Source of the DNA: Actinidia chinensis
Taxonomy: Eukaryota > Streptophyta > Magnoliopsida > Ericales > Actinidiaceae
Assembly: GCA_009663005.1 (NCBI GenBank)
Contig: VIGQ01001492.1
Location: 1 to 10,000, forward strand
Reading direction: 5' to 3'
Length of the DNA stretch: 10,000 nt
The position numbers and the translations under genes are program-made. Shown here in pieces: positions 1-6,459 of this stretch. The notes beneath the pieces were generated by a model that saw only the letters and a program-made list of their open reading frames with translations, had not been told where the DNA came from and did not search any database. Each line of letters opens with the position of its first letter. Position 1 is the stretch's first letter.

Positions 1-122
1 CTCTTCCACAACAGTCCATTTTCCAAGCCAACAACTAGGCACACTGATCCAGGAATTCTTCTTTAGGTTCTTCATGTTAGTCATCATTCAAGACCATAAG
101 ACAGAAAAAGAAAAAAAAAAAG

Positions 123-204
123 GTGTCGCCATTCTCTTGACGTCTTCAAGATTGGTTAGCGAATGACGCATCACAAATGTATAAAAAGTGTGTCGCATTC
201 TCTT
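123..204 (+). repeat. Short direct repeat pair of about 16 bp
   Basis: GTGTCGCCATTCTCTT at 123-138 recurs as GTGTCGCATTCTCTT at 190-204, differing by one missing C. The copies start 67 bp apart and flank an A-rich run (about 104-121, just upstream) and the TATAAAAA string at 180-187. It looks like a small local duplication. No function is implied. Confidence 0.4.
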
Positions 205-470
205 TCACGGTTCCTTTGTCACGGCATCTTGATATATACCCTCCTCTTTCTCCCTGGAGATTCTTTCAAGCTTACAGATGCCTCCATCAGAAAGGTAAAG
301 ATTTTTTAACGATCAGTCCTCTGGAATTCCGCATCAACAGCAGTTTCAAACACTTTTGCCAACCATCAAAACTGGACAACATCATTAACGAACATTACTG
401 GGCTGCTGAAAAAAATCTAGCTGTTTACGTTCATAAAAGCCAGGAAGGTGATGAAATACTAACCACTTAA
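177..470 (+). CDS. Unrecognised 97-codon open frame with an ATG
   Basis: This is one of the few longer frames here with a true ATG. The predicted protein of 97 residues has mixed composition, no signal peptide, no membrane span and no motif that I recognise. A TATAAAAA string at 180-187 lies inside its first codons, which argues against the ATG being the translated start if that string is a TATA box. A donor-like AAAG|GTAAAG lies at about 295. A frame of this length is not rare by chance in 10 kb. I keep it as hypothetical only; it could equally be a chance frame or part of a decayed element. Confidence 0.12.
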   Translation: MYKKCVAFSFTVPLSRHLDIYPPLSPWRFFQAYRCLHQKGKDFLTISPLEFRINSSFKHFCQPSKLDNIINEHYWAAEKNLAVYVHKSQEGDEILTT

Positions 471-987
471 CTTAGATCAGACCCTGATGATTAAACCATG
501 TTCAAAGTACGTGCTGGAGGAAATAAAACTGAGAGCAGGATGCCGACTGCAAAGCCTTTGCCCATCGTTCTCTAAAACCTTCTCCAAAACATCAGGATAA
601 TACCAAATACCTGATGAGACAGCAAGCAACAAATCCACAGTGAATAAGGGTGCGCCTAATATCTCTGAATGAGAAAAATGCAGCGTGACTGAAAAAGGCA
701 ATGACCAGTGACTGCTTACCAACCTTCTGCTTCGTTGTGTAGGTGGGACATGTGTGATAGTAGATGTGGGGGGTGTGGGTGAGAGAGATGATGGAAGGAA
801 ATTGAAGCGGACACTCGTGGTTTGCAGCGGAGACAGGGGCTGGCACCGTCGGTTGCTCGGTACTGAACTAACTGACAACACAGAGACAGTGGTTAACGGC
901 AGCGGAGCTGTTTTGGCAACGGCTCTACGATGGTCAAGTTAAATGACCAGAGAAAGGTTATCTTTGATAGTCAAAATCGCATATCTT

Positions 988-1007
988 AGGAGAACAATAA
1001 TTCTCCT
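988..1007. repeat. Perfect 7-bp inverted repeat, 6-nt loop
   Basis: AGGAGAA (988-994), CAATAA loop, TTCTCCT (1001-1007). It lacks a T-run, and bacterial-type terminators are not expected here. It is the first of three inverted repeats within 240 bp. Confidence 0.4.
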
Positions 1008-1020
1008 TGTATTGCCTAGA

Positions 1021-1091
1021 TCGGCGCGTACCTTGACACGTTAGTTGACTTGTCACGGAAGACTACAGCTCGGCGCGTACTCATACGCGCC
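1021..1091. repeat. CGCG-rich direct repeat and hairpin
   Basis: TCGGCGCGTAC occurs at 1021-1031 and again at 1070-1080 (49 bp apart). The second copy forms the left arm of a perfect hairpin: GGCGCGTA (1072-1079), CTCA loop, TACGCGCC (1084-1091). The CGCG cores resemble the CGCG box bound by plant CAMTA factors (established motif). Whether it is used here is inference. No Helitron-type CTRR end follows the hairpin on either strand. Confidence 0.45.
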
Positions 1092-1225
1092 AACTGTTGT
1101 GTCAGTGATAGGCGGCTTACTCAGCATGCCCCTATGGCCTGGTTTGGTAGCCCGTCATCATGCAATCGACGTCCTAACCTGGGTGTGGGGGCTGTCAGAT
1201 GGGAACTTTAATGTGACAAGTCAAC
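1044..1225. repeat. 13-bp inverted repeat flanking 156 bp
   Basis: GTTGACTTGTCAC (1044-1056) is matched exactly in inverted orientation by GTGACAAGTCAAC (1213-1225). Each arm contains a TTGAC W-box core. The flanks (TTA on the left, CTT on the right) show no target-site duplication, so a MITE is not supported. The interval contains the CGCG hairpin at 1072-1091. Confidence 0.4.
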
Positions 1226-1516
1226 CTTTTGCCCCTAATCCAAGCTCTAGCAGGGTTATGGTCCCCGAGCTTACAGAAACACGGTAGCTCAGGGATAACG
1301 ATGCTTTAGCTCGGACAACGATTGCCTTCGTTAGTGATTGCTCCGAGCTCCAGCGCAAAAGATTCTCTGAGCTTCCTCTATAGAGACAGCCTATCGCAGG
1401 ATATCTACACTAGCAGGGCCTATTTGTCATTGTATGTTTGTTCCCTTACAAATTGTCCCTCAGTTAGCATTGAGCTGGGTCGATGCTCGTCGGAGGTCAA
1501 GTGAACTAGACATGTT
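1226..1516. other. No gene seen; AGCTC-rich DNA
   Basis: This stretch repeats short AGCTC/GAGCTT words (for example near 1267, 1290, 1310, 1347 and 1369). They recall the core of the 78-bp repeat found downstream, but I could not align a full monomer. A TAGCTCAGG word near 1286 resembles a tRNA A box but has no matching B box. I see no coding frame worth calling. Confidence 0.3.
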
Positions 1517-1760
1517 CTAGTTGGTTGATTTTGGTGGCGGTTGTTCAAGTGTGGCTTTCCCTTCTGCCTTTTCGTATTGTCCCAAGAATGATTTAACGCG
1601 TTTCATTTTGGGGGCTGGCTTTTGTATCACGCCATATGATGGTAGTTTCATCCCCTTTGGCAGACTCTGGTCCTCCATCATGATGATGGACTCTTCGTAT
1701 CTGTGCCACAACGCGGTCCTTTTGTCTCCTCTCCGCCTCTATTTAAATGCGAGGACTTGA
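1517..1760. other. Open frames on both strands, coding strand undecided
   Basis: Both strands are open across the same 200 bp or so. The minus-strand frame (stop near 1517, internal ATG at about 1678) encodes a Lys/Pro-rich peptide of about 54 residues after the ATG. The plus-strand frame starts from TTG and runs into the TATA-like element at 1740. Neither resembles a protein I know. The interval lies directly upstream of a promoter-like site, so it may be the U3 part of an old LTR rather than a gene. Confidence 0.15.
1740..1748 (+). promoter_or_regulatory. TATA-like element of a possible LTR promoter
   Basis: TATTTAAAT lies in a C/T-rich context (TCTCCTCTCCGCCTC just upstream). About 30 bp downstream the sequence turns into a leader-like stretch with a TGCTGCTGCTGC run at 1797-1808. 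The layout matches plant LTR promoters (U3, TATA, R). LTR ends could not be found, so it could also be a chance AT string. Confidence 0.3.
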
Positions 1761-2048
1761 GAGGTTCTTTAGAGTGAAAAAGGAAACTTCTCTTTTGCTG
1801 CTGCTGCACCTAATCACGTTGACCGTTCTCCGGCTATATGTTGGAGCATCTCACTCGAATTGGGTGGGCATTTTACAACCCAAGGGGGGAACTGGAGAAA
1901 ACTGCATGAGCGCCTCCCTTTGCAATCTTTAGTTTTGAAGTTTCTTAAGCTGACAAACCAATCCGGGTTGAGCCGTTTTAAATGCCCTCTTGATACCTAA
2001 TAACCACTCGACTGTGGGCAGAAAAATGCTTCCTTGTAACTGATAGAC
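1761..2048. other. Leader-like or unassigned DNA, possible R/U5
   Basis: No gene is seen. The sequence downstream of the TATA-like element at 1740 has the look of an LTR transcript leader. A purine-rich run at about 1882-1900 (AAGGGGGGAACTGGAGAAA) is polypurine-tract-like, but C and T interrupt it and no LTR start follows. Confidence 0.2.
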
Positions 2049-2281
2049 ATGGAGCAGCGAGTGGTCCATATATTGACCCTTGCCGAAATGTGATTATTGC
2101 AAGCTTCGGCCTAATAGAAAATATTGCAGTTGCGATTGCCAGTTCTACCGGCCAGGGTCAGTCCAAAATGAGGGTCGGCTTCATTCCTGCTCGATTATAC
2201 ATCGCTGGGCAACTCCCACGAAAATCCTCCAGTACAGCTCGGTCTATATTAGCGGAGTGTTGCAGCTCAGTTGATACCTAG
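2049..2281 (+). pseudogene. Possible broken small coding region, unrecognised
   Basis: An ATG at 2049 opens a 14-codon frame ending at 2093. From 2090 a second frame is open to a stop at 2281, giving a balanced composition over 63 codons. A third frame (2077-2274) is open over the same bases and reads as a Cys-rich stretch, with C-x2-C followed by C-x-C-x-C within about 20 residues. Two open frames over the same DNA cannot both be ancestral. Either one is a decayed small protein and the other a shadow, or both are chance. No family is recognised. Confidence 0.15.
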
Positions 2282-2464
2282 AATAGGTGTTGTATAGCGG
2301 TTTGTAATCGAAAAATTGTTACTAGAACGATTCTCCAAATGAATGTTTCCAATCTTATAATCGCACCATATTTTAATTGTTACGATTTTCTCTAATGAAT
2401 GAATCTTTCTGCTTGAGCCATATTTGCAATTTTGTTTATTTCGCTGAGGATTTCTCTTCTTTGA
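2282..2464. other. AT-rich unassigned DNA
   Basis: No gene is seen. The sequence is T-rich with several AATG/ATGAATG words and ends in a pyrimidine run (TTTCTCTTCTTTG) directly before the repeat array. A similar T-rich lead-in precedes the repeat cluster at 7436. Confidence 0.3.
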
Positions 2465-3372
2465 TGCCCCAAGTACACTTAGGAAAGCTTTACAGGGGCA
2501 AGTTCATGTAAGATGAGCACGGCAGATCCTCATGAAAATCCGTGCTCAAGTGTACTTAGGTAGTCTCGAACCTCAGTTCTAGCATCGGAGTTCGGGCTTT
2601 CTTTGAGATTACGTTTGTAAATGTGACGAACTTTGTAGGGACTGAGTTCGGAGCTCCCTACAAGCTCGGCTACAACCCCTCCTTAAAAAAAATTTTTTTG
2701 CCAAGTGGGCAAATCCTCGTGGGCAGAGTCGGAGCTCAGGTCAAGAATAAGCCTAAAACTCACCCTTCTATTTTGCGTAGTGTACTTAGCATGGTCTTAG
2801 GGACAGAGTTCTGAGCTCCCCGGAGCTTAGCTGACCCCTCCCCTAAACTTTTTGCTAGTCGGAGTGGGGTTTGAGACCGGCTAAACTCACCCTTCTGATT
2901 ACTCAGCAGACTTAGAAAAACTCATGGGACATAGTTCTGAGCTTCCGTGGGCTCGGCTCATCCTCCCTTAAAAGTTGTGACTAAGCTGTGGCGAATCCTT
3001 GCTAGGGCAGAGTTCGGAGCTAGGCAGCTCGACTAACTCACTCTCTAATTTGCCCCAACGTACTTAGAAAAGTTCTTGTGGACAAAGTTCTGAGCTCCTG
3101 TTGCGCTCGACGAGCCCTCCCTTAAATTTTTTTACTAAGTGTGGCAAATCCTTGCGGGGCTGAGTTCGAAGCTGGGTCGATATCGGCTAACTCACCCTTT
3201 CTGATTTTTGCCCAACATATTAGAAAATCTCATGGGACAGAGTTCTGAGCTCCGTGGGGCCTCAGCTAACCCCTCCCTTAAAATATTTTGCTAAGTGTGG
3301 GAAAATCATCGAGGGGCTGAGTCGAGCCTGGGGAAAGCCTCGGCTAACTCCCTTATGGATTTTTGGCTAGTT
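2465..3372 (+). repeat. Degenerate tandem array of ~78-bp monomers forming an A/B dimer
   Basis: About twelve monomers can be anchored on the core GGGNCAGAGTTCNGAGCT, with starts near 2495, 2566, 2638, 2721, 2800, 2866, 2926, 3005, 3079, 3157, 3234 and 3314. Spacings are mostly 71-83 bp, with two shorter units around 2866. Two types alternate. Type A (2638, 2800, 2926, 3079, 3234) usually reads TTCTGAGCTCC and continues with CCCTCCCTTAAA and TTGCTAAGTGTGG. Type B (2721, 3005, 3157, 3314) usually reads TTCGGAGCT and continues with CTCACCCTTCTGATTTTTG and, in most copies, CGTACTTAGAAAA. Both share CTCGGCTAAC in the middle. A-to-A distances are 162, 126, 153 and 155 bp. Frames are broken and no protein is implied. 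The same family recurs at 3774, 6223-6420 and 7436-7800. Confidence 0.8.
2471..2557. repeat. Interrupted inverted repeat, 18 bp arms
   Basis: The right arm at 2540-2557 (CCGTGCTCAAGTGTACTT) pairs perfectly in two blocks with the left side: AAGTACACTT (2471-2480) and GAGCACGG (2515-2522). In the left arm 34 nt separate the two blocks. The inner loop is 17 nt. It lies in the first, least regular monomers of the 78-bp array. The interruption could be an insertion into a once perfect 18-bp hairpin, or the match could have arisen from array drift. Confidence 0.45.
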
Positions 3373-3429
3373 AGCTCGCTAAACGGACACCTTACGGGGT
3401 GTTTGGGCGGTTTCTCACCTCTTAGCTTC

Positions 3430-3436
3430 TATATAA
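3430..3436 (+). promoter_or_regulatory. TATA box of a possible LTR promoter
   Basis: TATATAA, inside CTATATAAGCAG, begins 58 bp after the repeat array ends. The upstream text GGTTTCTCACCTCTT followed by TATATAAGCA parallels GGTTTCACTCTT followed by TATATAAGCA at 6039-6064, which suggests two related LTR promoters. Transcription would be expected to start near 3460. LTR boundaries were not found. Confidence 0.4.
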
Positions 3437-3576
3437 GCAGTAGATTGTTTTCCTAGCCACTATGTATATCGTGTTTTTGAGAGCCTTTTAGATAGAGAAA
3501 GTTCCACATGCCATTCTTGCTGCCAACTTTTGTTCTGCCACTGGCTTCTATTTTGACTCCCTGTTACAGTTATGGC

Positions 3577-3768
3577 ATGACCCGTCCTCTTTCGTCCTCG
3601 GTTGTAAGTAATCTTCTTTTCTTTTCCGTTGATGTTTACGTTGATTTATCCTTCCAGATTTCTGAATGTCTGTAATTTTTTTGCGTTACAATGCAGCTAT
3701 CTGTCAATCGTACTGATTATTTGTGGTCATTTTGTCAAACGGAAGGATTGTGGTTCCTGCACCATTGA
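3577..3768 (+). other. Possible short spliced leader or uORF with a plant-type intron
   Basis: An ATG at 3577 is followed by nine codons and then a consensus donor GTAAGT at 3604. After a T-rich tract, acceptors occur at TTCCAG (ending about 3658) and AATGCAG (ending 3696). The second gives an intron of 93 nt, a normal plant size, and joining to it keeps the frame for 23 further codons to a stop at 3766-3768. The product would be a peptide of about 32 residues with no recognised motif. It may be the spliced leader of the element whose promoter lies at 3430. Chance pairing of splice-like sites is a real alternative. Confidence 0.2.
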
Positions 3769-3773
3769 GGGGA

Positions 3774-3800
3774 GGAATACAAGTTCTGAGTTGTGGATCT
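3774..3800 (+). repeat. Isolated fragment of the 78-bp repeat
   Basis: GGAATACAAGTTC at 3774-3786 is identical to 7657-7669 inside the third repeat cluster, and it continues TGAG, like type A monomers. Only the monomer head is recognisable. Confidence 0.4.
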
Positions 3801-3876
3801 GGGTCGAGGTGTGATCGGGTCAATTAGGGTCACCCCCAACCCACTCATGTTTTAGACGGGTCTGCCCCTGAATCTT

Positions 3877-3904
3877 CTACCACCGAGGTGACCAAAGGTG
3901 GTAG
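3877..3904. repeat. Perfect 8-bp inverted repeat, 12-nt loop
   Basis: CTACCACC (3877-3884) and GGTGGTAG (3897-3904). It lies just upstream of the first gag-like fragment. No function is implied. Confidence 0.3.
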
Positions 3905-4529
3905 GGGAATATGATTAATGCAACGAGGATCTATCCCCCGGTCACTTAGGACCAGTTCGGTTCTTTGCGGCCTATGTTCGTCATGATATGCGATTGAGGA
4001 TCGTTCGTACTATGGTGTTGAACCGGGCTCAATTGCTGGTTCATGAGGATGAGCTGTAGCTTAGTTTGTGCCCAACTATCGTATTCCCAATGATGTTCTT
4101 ATAGATAGACCAAGCCCAAACGATGCCGACGACTGGGTTAAGGGGGGAAGGCAACTGTATACTTGTCCAGACTTGGCATTCATAAGCCGGACCAGTTTCT
4201 CTAGAAAATATTGAAGACAGTGATGTCCTTGTGCCGTCTAACTTTTATGCAAATGTCGGAAATTTGTCCGAACCATGTAGCGATGGACGCCTGATGGAGG
4301 AAAGAGGGAGCATGAATTTACTACTGAGGATTACTTCAAGTGTATTGCATAATCGGACCTAGGAGGAACGACCAGGCCCATATGTACGGGGTAATCATTA
4401 TCTTTCGCCTTTAGAAACTAATCAACCTCAAAACAAGGTTGGTTACAGATTCCCTTCGATAAAGATCTATATCTAAATGATGTTTTCTGGAGTCTCCGGC
4501 CAATGGGAAATTCTAGGCCGATGACCCCA

Positions 4530-5246
4530 GTCACTTTCATTCCAAGACACAGAGGTTATATCCCTGTTGGTAGAGTAAATCCATTTTTGATTCCCATTTC
4601 TCTAAGTTTTCGTGTGTATCAAGTGTTTGCTTGTTTTAAAGTGATCTAATCTCTCGTTTGTCTTTGTCTGATCGGTTTCTAGGGTTCAACGCCCGTTATT
4701 AGAGGAGATTTGAGTGTTGTTCTCTGCAATAAGAGCGGTAAACAATTGTGAGAGGTATCGGAAGAGGTTGTGATCTCTTGGGTACATTCTGATTATATAC
4801 TGCTACAATATCCCCCACCGAGTGAGATTGTAAGGGGACAACCCAGCCTTTCCACTCTCAATCCACGAATGAGCTCTGAGACATAGGAGTTACTCTCGAT
4901 CAAAGTCATGACATAATTAAAGGGATTGCGTGAGCTTAGACGACTTGGGGGAAGAGCCCTGAAGGGAGAGCACTGGTCAAGCAAGCTCAGTTCTTCGATT
5001 CGTATAGAGCTGGGAACAGATCTTGGAGCAAAATGGTGAGAAGGGGATTGGGGACGTGCGAGGTGGTGGACAACGAAGAAGTGAACTAGGTTGATATCAA
5101 GATCAAGTTCCGCCACGCTCCTCTACTCAAGTTCCTACTACCAAGCTCATACTCGTGCCGAGCTCGGATTTCAGAGGAATAAGGCGATCTAAAATTTTCC
5201 AGAAGTTGCACCAGTGGCCCTAAGACATTGTTGAAAATTAGTTTAA
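4530..5246. other. Middle of the decayed element, no clear frame
   Basis: Two parts are visible. 4560-4682 is T-rich and intron-like. 4800-5116 is open on the minus strand from a GTG, probably a shadow: the plus strand over the same bases reads as short, shifted pieces rich in Lys, Arg and Glu, such as EGRALVKQAQFFDSYRAG near 4950-5000. I assign the stretch to the interior of the gag-like pseudogene by position only. Confidence 0.2.
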
Positions 5247-5792
5247 TCAATAGGTAGCAATTTGGGTTACAACTCAAAGGCAAAGGAAGGCAACATAAGC
5301 AACCAGGCCAACGGCTCTAGGAAAAAGAAAGGCGCGAGGGATGATCTCGCGAAACGATCCCGATTGACTTCTAGCTCTTCGAGCTGCCTAGGGATCAGTC
5401 ACATACCCCTCCCTCCCAGCAGGCCAGCAAAAGGAGAGAAAGGGAAGCAAACATGCAGAGGGAACTTCCCGTTGGAAAGAAAGGGAAGGGGTTGTGGAAG
5501 CTCCAATGGCAATTCTCGAGCTCTGAAACAAAATTCACTACTGTCGATCTCGGGAAACAAGCACGACTGCCGAACACCTCCAAAGAAATACGAGCCTTGT
5601 TTGTCTATAAGGATGGCCATCATGCTCCCTCAGGATGTGGTGGACCTTGCTGCAGAGGATTCAGAAGAGTTCGGAGATAGGCTAGTTATGATGGATGCTC
5701 AAGTTTGCTCCCAGATCCTCCAGCGGTATATTCTCCAATCCTCCTCCCTGGCTTTGATGAAGAGGAGTATGCCAACATGCCACTTGAAGTGA
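5247..5792 (+). pseudogene. C-terminal part of the gag-like protein: basic Ser-rich tail
   Basis: This is the longest open stretch in the window: 181 codons plus stop, with a stop at 5244 just before it and no ATG near the start, so it is a fragment. The order is a basic region with nuclear-localisation-like character (SRKKKGARDDLAKRSR), a serine run (LTSSSSSCLG), a Pro/Lys/Gly-rich linker, then an acidic, probably helical segment (LPQDVVDLAAEDSEEFGDRL). The last resembles the LPxDVxxL...S.E...L segment that follows the basic linker in plant gag-like retroelement proteins. The reading is inference from memory. Unlike other long frames here, this one is purine-rich rather than pyrimidine-rich, so its length is less easily explained by composition. 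It could also be the ORF1 tail of another element class. Confidence 0.4.
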
Positions 5793-5925
5793 GGTAGGTG
5801 GCGATGCTATTGTGGCCTAAAACAACAAACTGCTTGAGGGTGAAAGGAGCAGGGGCCGTAGAGATGGAGGCGCGAGATTGGAGGCATGGAGGAAGAAGGA
5901 GAGAATCAGCATTAAGAGTAGCTCA

Positions 5926-5965
5926 TCTGACCAAATTTTGGGTTCGAACTTCTGACCAAATTTTT
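5926..5965 (+). repeat. Short tandem duplication, 25-bp period
   Basis: TCTGACCAAATTTT occurs at 5926-5939 and 5951-5964, with GGGTTCGAACT between. A weaker trace (TTCTGACAAAC) lies near 5992. The GGTTCGAAC word resembles a tRNA B box, but no tRNA fold surrounds it. Confidence 0.4.
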
Positions 5966-6054
5966 GTTCATAACCTGTAATATTCTGGTCTTCTGACAAA
6001 CTTATGTTTATTGTAAGATTGTTTTGAGTCGTACATTGGTTTCACTCTTTTGGG

Positions 6055-6061
6055 TATATAA
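6055..6061 (+). promoter_or_regulatory. TATA box of a possible LTR promoter
   Basis: TATATAA within GGGTATATAAGCA, followed by a T/C-rich start region. It shares TATATAAGCA and the GGTTTCACTCTT lead-in with the site at 3430. About 165 bp downstream are three 78-bp repeat monomers, then a primer-binding-site-like sequence. That order (promoter, leader, PBS) is what the R-U5 end of a 5' LTR should show. Confidence 0.45.
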
Positions 6062-6222
6062 GCATTTGCTTTTTCGATTATCTTGTCTTTTTCTTGAATG
6101 TCATAGCGTAGGTTGCGAGTTTTTCTTTTTAAATTTCTCGGGGACCAAAGTTAAGAATCGCATAGGGTTTGGCAAACTCTTCCCTGGGGAATCCTTGCAA
6201 GTTTTATTTGGCAAAAGTTGTG

Positions 6223-6420
6223 GGGCAGAGTTTGGAAGCTAGCATCGAGTCCTTGGGGCCCAAATTCCTATCATTTTTGCTAAGTATACTACGCACTTGT
6301 GGAATAGAGTTCGGAGCTCGCATAGATTCGGCTAACTCCTCTTAGAATTTCTGCTAAGGGTCGTGGGCAACAAGTCTTGGGGCAAGTTTGGAGCTCTCGT
6401 CGATTCGGGGCTAAATTTTT
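6223..6420 (+). repeat. Second cluster of the 78-bp repeat, three monomers
   Basis: Monomer heads lie at 6223 (GGGCAGAGTTTGGAAGCT), about 6300 (TGGAATAGAGTTCGGAGCTC) and about 6380 (GGGGCAAGTTTGGAGCTC), so spacing is close to 79 bp. ATTCGGCTAACTCC near 6327 and TTTTGCTAAGTATAC near 6276 match the middle and tail of the array at 2465-3372. The cluster sits between the TATA box at 6055 and the PBS-like site at 6440. Confidence 0.7.
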
Positions 6421-6439
6421 CGAACTTTTGACGAGAGAT

Positions 6440-6459
6440 TGGCGCTGTCCACCGTGGGA
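6440..6459 (+). other. tRNA primer-binding-site-like sequence
   Basis: TGGCGCTGTCCACCGTGGGA resembles the TGGCGCCGTCTGTGGGA-type primer-binding sites found next to the 5' LTR of many plant Ty3/Gypsy elements (known pattern, recalled). TGG matches the complement of the tRNA CCA end. The upstream text (TTTTGACGAGAGAT) does not end in the usual CA, so the LTR end is decayed or the match is by chance. It would place an element interior to the right of 6460. Confidence 0.4.

Larger units (their letters stand above)
1..950 (-). other. Possible 5' end of a minus-strand gene (leader plus intron), unproven
   Basis: No protein is recognised here. On the minus strand, about 945 down to 720 is C- and T-rich, like a plant 5' leader. 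It ends at a donor-like site (GTAAGC, intron from 719), and a pyrimidine-rich stretch ending in TCATCAG at 611 could be the acceptor, giving an intron of about 109 nt. A nearer acceptor at 665 would make an intron of only 55 nt, too short for most plants. Open frames across this stretch begin at TTG or GTG and match nothing I know. If real, the gene runs off the left edge of the window. The alternative is plain intergenic DNA, which is at least as likely. Confidence 0.15.
3919..5792 (+). pseudogene. Decayed gag-like ORF of a plant LTR retroelement
   Basis: The frame is broken many times, but the fragments come in an order that fits the gag-like proteins often labelled 'putative plant transposon protein'. 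Codons 3919-4059 are open, then a stop. A frame at 4065-4214 carries YRIPNDVLIDRPSPNDADD and GGRQLY, which match the Y-x-IP-x-V ... P ... G-x-x-x-LY start of that family. After a shift, PSNFYANVGNL (near 4240) recalls its PNxWR-like block. KVGYRF and SGVSGQWE (about 4433-4510) recall its K-x-W ... FF-V-SG-x-WE block. A T-rich tract ending in TTTCTAG at 4682 looks like an intron acceptor. The tail is the fragment at 5247-5792. No protease, reverse transcriptase or integrase follows. The family call is from memory of the motifs and is tentative; it cannot make a protein as it stands. Confidence 0.4.

Noticed and set aside
477..881. 134-codon minus-strand open frame
   Set aside because: It starts at TTG and lies in pyrimidine-rich leader-like DNA; no motif or relative is recognised.
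1072..1091. Helitron 3' hairpin end
   Set aside because: No CTRR terminus follows at the usual distance on either strand.
1044..1225. MITE with 13-bp terminal inverted repeats
   Set aside because: No target-site duplication is visible at the ends (TTA against CTT).
1280..1330. tRNA-like A box (TAGCTCAGG)
   Set aside because: No B box (GGTTCGA) follows at tRNA distance and no cloverleaf can be drawn.
2465..3372. CRISPR array or bacterial repeat system
   Set aside because: There is no constant repeat with unique spacers; the whole unit is repeated and diverged, and the window is plant-like.
4139..4151. Polypurine tract of an LTR element (AAGGGGGGAAGG)
   Set aside because: It lies within a gag-like coding fragment and no TG-starting LTR follows.
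4793..5116. 107-codon minus-strand open frame
   Set aside because: It starts at GTG and lies opposite the decayed gag-like region; it is best read as a shadow.
5915..5955. tRNA or SINE head (TAGCTCA... and GGTTCGAAC)
   Set aside because: The two boxes are too close for a tRNA, the rest does not fold, and the B-box word lies inside a small tandem duplication.
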